A stretch of DNA of 15,998 bases from CAYOEZ01 sp964402955 (GCA_964402955.1 CAYOEZ010000101.1:1-15998), one strand, 5' to 3'. Shown: positions 1-7,312, numbered from the stretch's first letter. Notes: generated by a model not told the origin, from the letters alone. Numbers and translations: made by a program.

Positions 1-421
1 GTGATGCGGCTGCCAACAGGTCTTTGTCGGAGCAAACGAACGTCAGGGGTGGAAGACCGTGTGTGCGTAACCTTCCTTGCACCAAGACAGCAGTCTGGAG
101 CTGGATCGCATCATATGCGCGTAGACCAAGCTCAAAGCAAAACCCCATCGCCATTTCCACTGCCGACTGGTTGAAAGGTACGATCTCGTAGTCGTCGAGA
201 TGATTCATGAGAAGTGGACGGAAAACGCGCCAGTACATTGGCGGCAAGTCTCCCTCTCGAACGCGACGTGCGACAGATGAAGCCAATTCAACCAGCGTGA
301 CCTCAGCAATGAAGATCGTGTTCGTTGGCGGCACTGTGAAACGTGATCTGACCCATTCACTACCCTGCTCTGCCAGATAGCGCTTGGCCAGGGCACTGGA
401 ATCGAAGAAGTACGCTGTCAC
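1..421 (-). CDS. PIN-domain ribonuclease toxin (VapC-like), partial
   Basis: This reading frame starts at a GTG and is still open at the window edge after 140 codons, so the C-terminus is missing. It reads as a PIN-domain nuclease, the toxin of VapBC-type modules, which cleaves RNA with metal ions held by acidic residues. The expected quartet is visible: D7 in FFDSSALAKRY, E45 in VTLVELASS, D104 in RAYDAIQL and D132 in CSDKDLLAAA. The GTG overlaps the TGA of the upstream antitoxin as GTGA, a 4-bp overlap typical of coupled toxin-antitoxin genes; that overlap decides the start. About 140 residues is nearly full length for the family, so little is lost. The toxin class is well supported by the motifs. 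The actual RNA target cannot be read from sequence. Confidence 0.88.
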   Translation of the reverse strand, partial: MTAYFFDSSALAKRYLAEQGSEWVRSRFTVPPTNTIFIAEVTLVELASSVARRVREGDLPPMYWRVFRPLLMNHLDDYEIVPFNQSAVEMAMGFCFELGLRAYDAIQLQTAVLVQGRLRTHGLPPLTFVCSDKDLLAAAS

Positions 422-759
422 TCTCTGTGTCGCTCCTCGATGATAGTCTCCGACAAGGGAGGGTCCAGATGAATCGCGGCCAGTTCCCGACGAACAGCTT
501 CGTAATCGACACTAGGGTCGAGGTCCACAGTGTACTCACTCGCGTCGCGCAGCACCAGGCCATCTTCCCGCAGAATGCGCCGTATCATCTCCCGCTCAGT
601 CTCTCCTTGAGCAGGTTGCGTCTGCGCTATAGCCTTCTGCAGCATCTCGTCTGCCAGCGCGTCGGCGTCTCTGCCCACGCGTTGGGCGCGTTGCTGCAAG
701 GCGTCGTAGGTGCGGCGCGTCAGGCGAACAGTTGTTGCTTGTCTTCGTTGTACTGCCAT
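418..759 (-). CDS. VapB-type antitoxin (ribbon-helix-helix-like)
   Basis: A 113-residue protein directly ahead of the PIN toxin and overlapping it by 4 bp. The N-terminal 45 residues (basic start, ATTVRLTRRTYDALQQRAQR, then a helix) resemble a ribbon-helix-helix DNA-binding fold, as in CopG/VapB antitoxins. The acidic C-terminal half (DLDPSVDYEAVRREL) would be the toxin-binding tail. Antitoxin-then-toxin is the usual order. The ATG follows GAGAGGAAG at good spacing. A 12-bp perfect inverted repeat, CCTCT-AG-AGAGG, sits at 765-776 over this ribosome site and could be the autoregulatory operator. Only 34 bp separate the gene from the end of alanine dehydrogenase, so it may also be reached by read-through. 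The role as antitoxin is inferred mainly from position; the fold assignment is less certain. Confidence 0.78.
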   Translation of the reverse strand: MAVQRRQATTVRLTRRTYDALQQRAQRVGRDADALADEMLQKAIAQTQPAQGETEREMIRRILREDGLVLRDASEYTVDLDPSVDYEAVRRELAAIHLDPPLSETIIEERHRE

Positions 760-793
760 GGCTTCCTCTCTAGAGGCTCAAAGAGCGCTAACG

Positions 794-1906
794 TCACAAT
801 AGTGTTGCCAGTTCAGTATACGCCAAACCGAACGCGTCTGCAACTCCTTTGAATGTAACATGGCCGTCGAAGACATTGACGCCCTTGGCCAGTGCCGCGT
901 CGCTCTTGATGGCTTGCACGGCGCCCATGTTGGCCAGCTTCAGCGCGTATGGAATGGTGGCGTTGGTCAGGGCATAGGTCGAGGTGCGCGGCACCGCGCC
1001 GGGCATGTTGGCGACGCAATAATGTACCACACCGTCGACGACAAAGGTCGGGTTGGAATGGGTAGTCGGGTGAACGGTCTCGACGCAGCCTCCCTGATCC
1101 ACTGCCACATCGACGATGACCGAGCCAGCCTTCATGGACTTGACCATGTCCCTGCTGACAAGCTTGGGCGCTTTGGCGCCCGGCACAAGCACCGCGCCAA
1201 TGACCAGATCGGCGTATTTGACGGACTCGGCTATGTTGAGCGGGTTGGACATGATGGTGATCACGCTGCCGTGCAGAATCTCGCTCAGGTAGCGCAGGCG
1301 GTCGGCAGATTTGTCGATGATGATGGTGTGTGCGCCCATGCCTACGGCCATTTGTGCGGCGTTGGTGCCGACGACCCCGCCGCCGATGATGACGACATCA
1401 CACGGCGCCACGCCCGGCACGCCGCCCAGCAGCTTGCCGCGCCCGCCATTCATCTTTTCCAGATAGTGTGCGCCCACCTGGACAGCCATGCGACCGGCAA
1501 CCTCGCTCATGGGTACGAGTAGGGGCAGCGATCCGTCGGGCAACTGCACGGTTTCATAGCCGATGGAGAGGACTTTCTTGTTGATCAACTCATGTGTCAG
1601 GTTTTCGGCCGCGGCCAGGTGCAAGTAGGTGAAGAGGATCAGGCCGGGGCGCAGGTAGATGAACTCGCCGGGCAGCGGTTCTTTGACTTTGAGCACCATC
1701 TCGGCCTTGCCCCACGTCTCGGCAGCCGTTTTGACGATGGTTGCGCCGGCGCGCATGTACTCATTGTCGGTAAAGCCGCTGCCGTCGCCGGCGGCGGTCT
1801 CAATCAGCACCTGGTGGCCGGCTCTGGCGAGCATGTCTGCTCCGCCGGGTGTGAGTGCGACGCGATACTCGTTGTCTTTGATTTCCTTGGGTACACCGAT
1901 GATCAT
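794..1906 (-). CDS. ald: Alanine dehydrogenase
   Basis: NAD-dependent alanine dehydrogenase catalyses the reversible oxidative deamination of L-alanine to pyruvate and ammonium in the cytoplasm. With the start at 1906 the protein is 370 residues, the family's normal length, and the known active-site numbering falls into register: R15, K75 and H96 for substrate and catalysis, and D270 in VDVAVDQGG. The Rossmann motif IIGGGVVGTNAA is near residues 174-184, and the NMPGAVPRTST loop begins at N300. A longer in-frame start at 1939 exists, but the ATG at 1906 follows a near-perfect Shine-Dalgarno (AAGGAGG, then 7 nt) and matches the family N-terminus MIIGVPKEIKD. It is the first gene after the tandem-repeat region and is followed by the antitoxin. 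No clear promoter is visible, because the upstream sequence is repeat. Confidence 0.97.
   Translation of the reverse strand: MIIGVPKEIKDNEYRVALTPGGADMLARAGHQVLIETAAGDGSGFTDNEYMRAGATIVKTAAETWGKAEMVLKVKEPLPGEFIYLRPGLILFTYLHLAAAENLTHELINKKVLSIGYETVQLPDGSLPLLVPMSEVAGRMAVQVGAHYLEKMNGGRGKLLGGVPGVAPCDVVIIGGGVVGTNAAQMAVGMGAHTIIIDKSADRLRYLSEILHGSVITIMSNPLNIAESVKYADLVIGAVLVPGAKAPKLVSRDMVKSMKAGSVIVDVAVDQGGCVETVHPTTHSNPTFVVDGVVHYCVANMPGAVPRTSTYALTNATIPYALKLANMGAVQAIKSDAALAKGVNVFDGHVTFKGVADAFGLAYTELATLL
815..843 (-). promoter_or_regulatory. Possible weak promoter for the VapBC-type pair
   Basis: On the minus strand a TATACT (-10-like, 5 of 6) lies 17 bp from TTGCAG (-35-like, 3 of 6), inside the 3' end of alanine dehydrogenase and about 50 nt ahead of the antitoxin start. 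The weak -35 makes this tentative. Confidence 0.3.
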
Positions 1907-1937
1907 TTTACGACCTCCTTGTCGTTGTTTGCTGTCC

Positions 1938-2215
1938 ACGGATCGCTGGCAACGGATTGTTCACGGATGACACGGATCGCTGGTCACGGATCGCTGGTCA
2001 CGGATTGCTGGTCACGGATTGTTCACGGATGACACGGATCGCTGGTCACGGATTGCTGGTCACGGATTGTTCACGGATGACACGGGACGCTGGTCACAAA
2101 TTGCTGGTCACGGATTGTTCACGGATGACACGGAATGCTGGTCACAAATTGCTGGTCACGGATTGTTCACGGATGGCACGGAACGCTGGCAACGGATCAT
2201 GCACGGATGGCACAG
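1938..2215. repeat. Higher-order CACGGAT tandem repeat (20 bp + n x 14 bp)
   Basis: This array fills most of the 345-bp gap between ald and the small frameshifted gene. A 20-bp element beginning GATTGTTCACGGATG starts at 1955, 2017, 2065, 2113 and 2161. Between successive copies lie two 14-bp units of the form GATTGCTGGTCACG, giving a 48-bp period, or three units in the first interval, giving 62 bp. The array is bracketed by near-identical units ending CTGGCAACG at 1941-1954 and 2181-2194. Copies diverge by a few substitutions (CACGGATT to CACAAATT). It contains no stop in several plus-strand frames, hence long spurious reading frames. It is not a CRISPR: the units are contiguous with no unique spacers. 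The repeats lie immediately upstream of the ald ribosome site, so they would be transcribed if the ald promoter is further right. Confidence 0.92.
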
Positions 2216-2251
2216 GAAGACTCGTTCTTGCGCTGGACGTTCCACAGACTG

Positions 2252-2619
2252 TCAGCGCACAAATCGGAAGTAGAGATTGGTTTCGTGGGCTTCGTCTGCC
2301 GCCTCCAGCCTCTCGCCAGCATACAAACGAACGGACGCAAACGGCTCTCCGCATGCTCGCACAGCTTCTGGATCAGCCAGTATCGCAATTGATTACCTTC
2401 ATCTTTGACCTTGGTGTTGTAGAAGCTACAAAGATAGGATCCCCCGAGGAATGCCTTTCTAACTGAGAGTTTTGCCGTAGGAGCCAGTTGCTGCAACTCG
2501 GGAAGCAGGGCCCGGATGATCTCTACGTCCGTTGTGTATATTAGGGGTTGGATGACGTCAGATGAATCGGCGCCAATCACAACCATTGCGAAACGCGGCA
2601 CAGAGGTACCTCCAAGCAC
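2252..2619 (-). pseudogene. Small conserved-looking hypothetical gene with a 1-nt frameshift
   Basis: I do not recognise a named family. From a GTG at 2619 the frame reads about 93 sensible residues, including IGADSSDVIQPLIYTTDVE and NQLRYWLIQKLCEH. Past about 2350 that frame becomes arginine-rich and unnatural and runs to 2197. The neighbouring frame, from the same point, gives a coherent ending (EPFASVRLYAGERLEAADE through YFRFVR) with a TGA at 2252. Restoring one lost base near 2345-2355 gives a 122-residue protein (369 nt). The start is uncertain: GTG at 2619, or ATG at 2586 (MVVIGADSS). It lies 21 bp after the DUF2344 gene and is the last member of that run. It may be genuinely decayed or a sequencing error; the reading of a frameshift itself is strong. 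Confidence 0.72.
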
Positions 2620-2635
2620 ATGAATGGAGAGGCCA

Positions 2636-2665
2636 ATCTCTCAGTGTCCTCTGCGTCTCTGTGGT
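2636..2665. repeat. CAGAG-type interspersed repeat fragment
   Basis: Bases 2639-2665 on the plus strand (CTCAGTGTCCTCTGCGTCTC and onward) resemble the low-complexity CTCTGTGTCCTCTGTG repeats I recall from intergenic regions of many environmental bacterial genomes. Here the element covers the last codons and stop of the DUF2344 gene, supplying its arginine-rich tail RRRGH. Identification as a dispersed repeat is from memory; one copy only is clear in this window. Confidence 0.45.
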
Positions 2666-3357
2666 GCGAAGGCCTTTGGCGGCGCGACAGGCTTGGGCGG
2701 CGCAAGGATGAGCTTCACGCGGTGGATAGAGCGGCAGGCGGCGCTGAGGCCGAGCACGGCGAGCACATCGTCGGGACGACCAGTAGCCTGCTCGTCCGTC
2801 TGCAGGAGCATGCCAAGAACGCCTGTGGTCACGTCCCAGTCAGCAATCCACAGGCTGTCTACCTGTGGGCGCAGATCGTAGCGCCGCGTCTCTTTGTCGC
2901 GCACGCGCTCGCGGGGCAGGCTCTTGGCCTCAAGCAACGCGCCGATGCGCTCCTGCGCCTCGACCATGCTGACAGCGGGCGCAATGGACACCCGATACTC
3001 GCTGAAGCAGATGAGCGATTGCAAGGAGGGCAGGCCGACGCCCACTTCCTGCACCTGGTTGACGGTCACGCCCGATGGACACTCCATTGCCAGACGCCTG
3101 GTCAAATGGATGAGCGGCAGGCGAGTGTCCAGGAAAACGTCGAGCAGTTCTGCGTCGCTTGTGACCCCGACAGCCAGCGGCGCGCCGAGCGCCAGGCGCG
3201 GACGAGCCGGCTGACCGGCAGAATAACTGACGGGCAGCCGCGCGCGCCGCAGTAGCCGCTCCCACAGGCGCATGACGTCGAGATGTGTGATGTACTTGAC
3301 TGCCTCACCCCGGCCAAAGGCGACCCGCAGCCGTTGGCGAGGTCCGATTGTTTCCAT
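2641..3357 (-). CDS. Radical SAM-linked protein, DUF2344/TIGR03936 family
   Basis: A 238-residue protein of the DUF2344 family, whose members are encoded next to, or fused to, a TIGR03960-type radical SAM protein; the biochemical role is unknown. The N-terminus shows the family pattern: RLRVAFGRGEAVKYITHLDV, then a helix rich in arginine (RLWERLLRRARLP) and a PRLALGAPLAVGV segment. A tail of about 25 residues is proline- and basic-rich (APPKPVAPPKAFAPQRRRGH) and probably partly repeat-derived. I chose the ATG at 3357, 14 bp after the radical SAM stop, because family proteins begin shortly before the RLRF-like strand. An in-frame ATG at 3393 would add 12 residues and overlap the upstream gene. 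No strong ribosome site is visible at either, suggesting translational coupling. Confidence 0.87.
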   Translation of the reverse strand: METIGPRQRLRVAFGRGEAVKYITHLDVMRLWERLLRRARLPVSYSAGQPARPRLALGAPLAVGVTSDAELLDVFLDTRLPLIHLTRRLAMECPSGVTVNQVQEVGVGLPSLQSLICFSEYRVSIAPAVSMVEAQERIGALLEAKSLPRERVRDKETRRYDLRPQVDSLWIADWDVTTGVLGMLLQTDEQATGRPDDVLAVLGLSAACRSIHRVKLILAPPKPVAPPKAFAPQRRRGH

Positions 3358-3371
3358 GTTGCTCGCTGACC

Positions 3372-4895
3372 TTATAGATGAATGTGTTGCCATGGTAGCG
3401 TCTCGTTGGCGGCTGGTGTGCGGGTGGTGTAGAACGCCATATCCAGCCCCGCGGCAGCAAATGCAGCCTGCCAGGCGCCAATATTCTGGGCGTCCTCAGG
3501 GCGGCGCATACCCGCGTTCCAGGCGGCTTTGATGGCGTCGCCGACGCGATGGTCGCCGCGAGCCAGCGCTGCCTCAATCGTGCGCGTCTCAAGCCCGCGC
3601 CAGAACAGGCGCAGGCCGGGCCCACGAATGCCGCGCTGGAGCAATTCCAGACGCTTGCCCCAGTCATCGTCGTTCAGGAGCGGAGCGCGCTGGCAGGCGC
3701 TGTGGGCGCGCGGGATGAACGGCGTAAGAACCACGTGTACCTGAGCCTGCCCGTCGATCTCCTCACGGCCAATGTCGCGCATGCGGCGGGAGAGGGCTAC
3801 CAGGCGCTCGATATCTTCCATCGTCTCGCCGGGCATACCCACGCTGCGGTTCAACTTAAGGATGTGCCAGCCGCGGCGGAAAGCAGAACGGGCAGCGTCC
3901 TGCCGTTGCGCGTCGCTGCCGGCGCCGGCATCAAGGTTGAGCGGGCCGCGCGAGAGATGCGGCAACCGGTCGGCAAGGTCGACGGCGTGCACGTTCATGG
4001 GCAGCATATCGAACGAAAAGTGAATGTGCTGCCCGGTGTAGCGCGACGACAGCCGGCCCACGATGTCATCTATCTGGCTGTGCCAGCCAGTCAGCAGGAC
4101 GTGGTCGTATCCGGTCGCACCCAGCATGGCTTCAACGCCGGCCAAAACGTCTTCGAGCGGTCGCTCTTGCGCGGCCTGCTCCGTCCACGGATAGAATGGG
4201 GCGTGGGACATCTCGACCACACACCGTTCGTGCCTGGCTTCGGCAAACGGCACGATCGGGCGCGCCGGCAGCGGCGGAAGCTGGCCGTATTGTCGAGCGA
4301 TGAGCGGCCGGTCGCCCCGCGGCGAGTCCGGCAGGTAAATGCCTGCGGCTGGCTCCCCCTGCGCCCCGCCCAGAGCGCCGACGGCGTCCCGTACAGCCTG
4401 TGCATCAACCTCGCCGATGATGAAGGCGTCGCAGAATTCCGCCAGGGGTTCCGGATTGGCCGTCGCCGGGCCAATGCCGATGACTGCGGGGCCTTTGGCA
4501 GCGGGCAGCCCGGCCAGGTCGAGCAGCGTCAGCGCCGCCGGGCTGGACAGCTCGCCCGGCAGAATCATCAGAACAGCATCGAAATCGGCCAGCGCACGCC
4601 GTGATTCCAGCGCAAACAGGGGCATGCCGGCTGCCTGCAGCGCCTCAGCCATGTCCGGCCACGGCAAATAGACGCGCTCGCACACGATGTCGTCGGCGCG
4701 GTTGAACGCCTCATAGAGTGCGAGCATCCACGGATCGCAGATCGCTTCTTCGTAGACGTCAGGATAGGCGAGCGCGACATGCAGACGTCCCGGCCACTCT
4801 TTCACAACGCTGTTCCATTCACCACCAGCGTAGCGGGCAGGCCGGACGACTGAGGGCAAGATGCTTGCCGGGCCAGACAGCATCTGGTTGACCAC
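3372..4895 (-). CDS. Radical SAM-like protein (TIGR03960 type) lacking the CX3CX2C motif
   Basis: A 507-residue protein matching the TIGR03960 group that accompanies DUF2344. The N-terminal B12-binding-like region is recognisable (ARYAGGEWNSVVKEW near 20-34; ALAYPDVYEEAI near 41-52). So are the TIM-barrel landmarks ERPLEDVLAGVEAML (244-258), HILKLNRSVGMPGETMEDIE (344-363) and the closing LPWQHI. Where family members carry the iron-sulfur cysteines after VVEI, this protein reads VVEMSHAPFYPWTEQAAQ (226-243) with none; its only cysteines are at 53, 72, 155, 225 and 401. Other frames do not restore the motif, so the loss is in frame. It also stops right after WQHIHL, where relatives, as I recall, continue with a cysteine-rich tail. 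The GTG start is one base after the folD stop; an ATG at 4883 is an alternative. Likely a pseudoenzyme or scaffold, not a normal radical SAM enzyme. Confidence 0.85.
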   Translation of the reverse strand: MVNQMLSGPASILPSVVRPARYAGGEWNSVVKEWPGRLHVALAYPDVYEEAICDPWMLALYEAFNRADDIVCERVYLPWPDMAEALQAAGMPLFALESRRALADFDAVLMILPGELSSPAALTLLDLAGLPAAKGPAVIGIGPATANPEPLAEFCDAFIIGEVDAQAVRDAVGALGGAQGEPAAGIYLPDSPRGDRPLIARQYGQLPPLPARPIVPFAEARHERCVVEMSHAPFYPWTEQAAQERPLEDVLAGVEAMLGATGYDHVLLTGWHSQIDDIVGRLSSRYTGQHIHFSFDMLPMNVHAVDLADRLPHLSRGPLNLDAGAGSDAQRQDAARSAFRRGWHILKLNRSVGMPGETMEDIERLVALSRRMRDIGREEIDGQAQVHVVLTPFIPRAHSACQRAPLLNDDDWGKRLELLQRGIRGPGLRLFWRGLETRTIEAALARGDHRVGDAIKAAWNAGMRRPEDAQNIGAWQAAFAAAGLDMAFYTTRTPAANETLPWQHIHL

Positions 4896-4896
4896 G

Positions 4897-5754
4897 TTAC
4901 CTGCCGGCAGCGCGATGTGCTGCCTCCAGTGTGTTGCGCAGCAGCAGCACGTTGGTCATGGGGCCGGTGCCGCCGGGAACAGGAGTGATCAACGACGCAA
5001 CTTGCGACACGGCGCCGAAATCGGTATCGCCGCACATGGCCCCGTCGACAAAATTGACGCCGAAATCGACCACGACTGCGCCTGGTTTGACATAAGCAGC
5101 AGTCACCATGCGAGCGCGGCCAATGGCGCAGACGAGCACGTCGGCTTCGCGGGCCACCGCAGGCAGATTGGCCGTGCGCGAGTGGCACATGGTGACGGTG
5201 GCGTGCTGGTGCAGCAGAAGCATCGACATGGGCCGGCCTACGATATTGCTGCGGCCGATGACCACGGCGCGTGCGCCTTTCAAGGTTACGCCGTAGCGCT
5301 TGAGCAACTCCATGCCGCCGCCGGGGGTTGGCGGCACAAAGGGGCGGCCCAGGTTCTGAAAGAGCAGGCCGGCATTGATCGGGCTGGCGCCATCGACGTC
5401 TTTGTTGGGGTCAATCGTCAGCGCTGTTGCTTCGGGGCTGATCTGATCGGGCAGCGGCTCCTGGATGATGATGCCGTGCACGGCTTTGTCGTCGTTGAGC
5501 CTGCGGATCAGGGCGAGCAGCCCGTCTTGCGAGATATCAACGGGCAGGGTGTGCACCGTGCAGCCCATGCCCACGCTGTCGCACGACTTCTGGATGCGCC
5601 CCACATATGACTGAGCGGCGCGGTCGCTGCCCAATTGCACAACGGCAAGGTTGGGAGCGAAGCCCGTGGCGGCCTTGAACTCTGCCACCTGGCCCATGAT
5701 CTCTTCTTTGATTGTCGCCGATGTCGCTTTTCCGTCAAGAAGCTGAGCGGTCAT
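4897..5754 (-). CDS. folD: Methylene-THF dehydrogenase/methenyl-THF cyclohydrolase
   Basis: Bifunctional FolD oxidises 5,10-methylene-THF to methenyl-THF with NAD(P) and hydrolyses it to 10-formyl-THF in the cytosol. The protein is 285 residues, standard length. Catalytic K56 sits in SYVGRIQK (49-56), Q98 in IIIQEPLP and D121 in PNKDVDG. The nucleotide fold shows VVIGRSNIVGRPMSMLLL (164-181), and the C-terminal TPVPGGTGPMT is intact. The one variation is IQEPLP where VQLPLP is usual, a glutamate beside the catalytic glutamine. The ATG follows GGAGAG and lies 10 bp after the fchA-like gene; the next gene begins one base beyond the folD stop. The neighbour encodes an enzyme with overlapping cyclohydrolase activity, so the pair likely sets one-carbon flux together. 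Confidence 0.97.
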   Translation of the reverse strand: MTAQLLDGKATSATIKEEIMGQVAEFKAATGFAPNLAVVQLGSDRAAQSYVGRIQKSCDSVGMGCTVHTLPVDISQDGLLALIRRLNDDKAVHGIIIQEPLPDQISPEATALTIDPNKDVDGASPINAGLLFQNLGRPFVPPTPGGGMELLKRYGVTLKGARAVVIGRSNIVGRPMSMLLLHQHATVTMCHSRTANLPAVAREADVLVCAIGRARMVTAAYVKPGAVVVDFGVNFVDGAMCGDTDFGAVSQVASLITPVPGGTGPMTNVLLLRNTLEAAHRAAGR

Positions 5755-5764
5755 TGATCTCTCC

Positions 5765-6391
5765 TTAGAGTTTGCTCTCTACGAATTGGACTGTTCTTTC
5801 CTTCTGCTCTGCGCGTCCCTTCATCAGGGTCTCGAGCTCCGTGCGCTTGCGCGCAACGAACTCGGCGTCTTTGATCCAGCCCAGGTTGATCTGAACGTTG
5901 AGGGCGGCGGCGCGCAGTCCCGCCTCGGCCATCAGTGCACCGACGCCGGCGTCGCTGACGGCCTGCACGTTGCCCTTCTCGGCGATGGGCAGGCAGAGGT
6001 CGAGCACGTCGACGCAGGCTTTGGCGATGTTCATGGGCGGGTTGACGGCGTTCATCAGTGCCTTCTGAATGGCGGCTGAGCGAGCGGCTTTCTGCTCGAG
6101 GGTTTCCTTGGGCAGCCTGGCCGCAGCGGAATAGCCGTTGAACGCTGCGACGTCGTCTTCGATGTAGGCGAGCAGGCGATAGCGCAGGGTTTCGGACTTG
6201 GCCCGCAGAGCTTGCACCTCAGGCTCCACGTCCTTGAACTTCTCTTTGCCGATGGTCAGGTTGCCGACCATGCTGACCAGGGCTGCGCCCAGCGAACCGG
6301 CGAGCGCGGCCACGCTTCCGCCGCCGGGCGCGGGCGACGACGACGCCAGGTCGTCAAGGAAGCTGCCAAGTGATTGTTCTGCGAATGTCAT
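5765..6391 (-). CDS. fchA: Methenyl-THF cyclohydrolase (FTCD cyclodeaminase-domain family)
   Basis: A 208-residue, mostly helical protein of the formiminotransferase-cyclodeaminase C-terminal family. Stand-alone members act as 5,10-methenyl-THF cyclohydrolase (FchA) or formimino-THF cyclodeaminase. The family signature SSSPAPGGGSVAALAGSLGA is at residues 18-37, followed by the long helix LRYRLLAYIEDDVAAFNGYS and the conserved MNIAKACVDVLDLCLP and SDAGVGALMAEAGLRAAALN segments. A GGAGGG ribosome site precedes the ATG. It opens the five-gene run, with folD 10 bp downstream. Since no histidine-degradation gene is nearby and folD is adjacent, the cyclohydrolase role is favoured over cyclodeaminase; this is inference from context. 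The gene symbol is used in that sense. I saw no convincing promoter in the 141 bp upstream. Confidence 0.88.
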   Translation of the reverse strand: MTFAEQSLGSFLDDLASSSPAPGGGSVAALAGSLGAALVSMVGNLTIGKEKFKDVEPEVQALRAKSETLRYRLLAYIEDDVAAFNGYSAAARLPKETLEQKAARSAAIQKALMNAVNPPMNIAKACVDVLDLCLPIAEKGNVQAVSDAGVGALMAEAGLRAAALNVQINLGWIKDAEFVARKRTELETLMKGRAEQKERTVQFVESKL

Positions 6392-6532
6392 AATACCCTC
6401 CAGTTGAGCACGGTTTGGTACCCTGGCAATCCGATGTGTCTGCGAGTTTGTGACGCTGCATTTCTATCCTTGATCCCAGTATGGCTCACGTTGTCTGATC
6501 TGAAGTATGTCTACATCGATGTCCGTTTTGAT

Positions 6533-7312
6533 CTAGCGCATCGCCAACACACCTGAGCCCGCTGAGTCTTTCTTGGGCCAGAATGTACCAAGAATGATCC
6601 AGCTCCCGTACTCCAGTGTTGTCCCGACGAAGAAGTGTGTGTCTACACCCTCGGCGCACATCTGGTGGTATAACTTCTGCTTCACCTTCTCGCAGGCGAC
6701 GCTTTCGTTTTCGTACTTGTCTCGCATCGACCTATACAGCTCTCCTACTTCCCAGTCCTCGATCATCTTCTTGTGGCCCCCGCAATCAGGATTCTCGCAC
6801 CTGAAGATGTAGGAGAATCTGTAGGGAATCTTCTCGAGGGGCTTGCTCTGCGGGCCAAACAGCCTGAGCTGCAGCATTCGCGCTTGCCACTCTGGCTTCC
6901 AATCCCTGTCTGTTTGCTCAACAACCAAATCCTGAACCGACCGAGGTCGGATAATACCCAGAGAGATCTCCGTTTGGCGCTTCTTCTCCAGGTCGCACAT
7001 CGTGGGAATATCACGCGCCAACACGTACCGTTTCCGATCCGCCCAACGGTCCTTGGTGGCAAGCGGCTCTCCCAAGGGTCTGATCTCGCCTATGGGCCGG
7101 TAACTCTCCGGTCGCGGATCATTCCGATGTTTCTCCACGTATACCTGCACCCATTGATACTTGCTGAACCACTGAGAGTACGGTCGGTAACGGTACTCTA
7201 TCGGATAGAGACGGACGAATCTACCGTCTTCAAGGACGCCGGCGGTGCACACGAGCTCGTCGTACTTCACCGATGGCAGTGGATATGTCTTGACCGTTAT
7301 CAATAGCTTCAT
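6533..7312 (-). CDS. Conserved hypothetical protein, partner of the DUF488 fusion
   Basis: I recognise no named family. The protein is 259 residues with start at 7312, where the ATG overlaps the upstream TGA as ATGA; an earlier in-frame start at 7324 is possible but would overlap more. It is soluble, with no signal or membrane segment. The first 60 residues form a beta-rich block (KLLITVKTYPLPSVKYDELV, then AGVLEDGRFVRLYPIEYRYR). This resembles widespread uncharacterised proteins that I recall next to DUF488 genes. A short cysteine pair in FRCENPDCGGHKK (near 170-182) with a downstream histidine could bind zinc. The C-terminal third contains an amphipathic helix (WEVGELYRSMRDKYENES) and a compact strand region (FFVGTTLEYGSWIILGTFW). 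The overlap with the fusion gene implies matched production and probably a shared task. Confidence 0.8.
   Translation of the reverse strand: MKLLITVKTYPLPSVKYDELVCTAGVLEDGRFVRLYPIEYRYRPYSQWFSKYQWVQVYVEKHRNDPRPESYRPIGEIRPLGEPLATKDRWADRKRYVLARDIPTMCDLEKKRQTEISLGIIRPRSVQDLVVEQTDRDWKPEWQARMLQLRLFGPQSKPLEKIPYRFSYIFRCENPDCGGHKKMIEDWEVGELYRSMRDKYENESVACEKVKQKLYHQMCAEGVDTHFFVGTTLEYGSWIILGTFWPKKDSAGSGVLAMR

Noticed and set aside
860..1522. Plus-strand frames opposite ald, folD, thyX-like, radical SAM-like and selD genes
   Set aside because: They are antisense shadows with unnatural composition (His, Asp, Arg or Ala runs), while the minus-strand frames carry full family motifs.
1938..2215. CRISPR array
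   Set aside because: The units are contiguous and similar throughout, with no unique spacers and no cas genes nearby.
1957..2466. Long plus-strand reading frames through the repeat array
   Set aside because: They translate the tandem repeat (TDDTDRWSRIAGHG-like) in several frames and have no ribosome site or family resemblance; openness follows from the repeat lacking stop codons.
4190..4230. Frameshift explaining the missing radical SAM cysteines
   Set aside because: No alternative frame across the segment yields a CX3CX2C pattern, and the frame is continuous with family sequence on both sides.
6392..6532. Promoter for the folate/radical SAM run
   Set aside because: I looked for paired -35 and -10 hexamers at 16-18 bp and found none better than chance.
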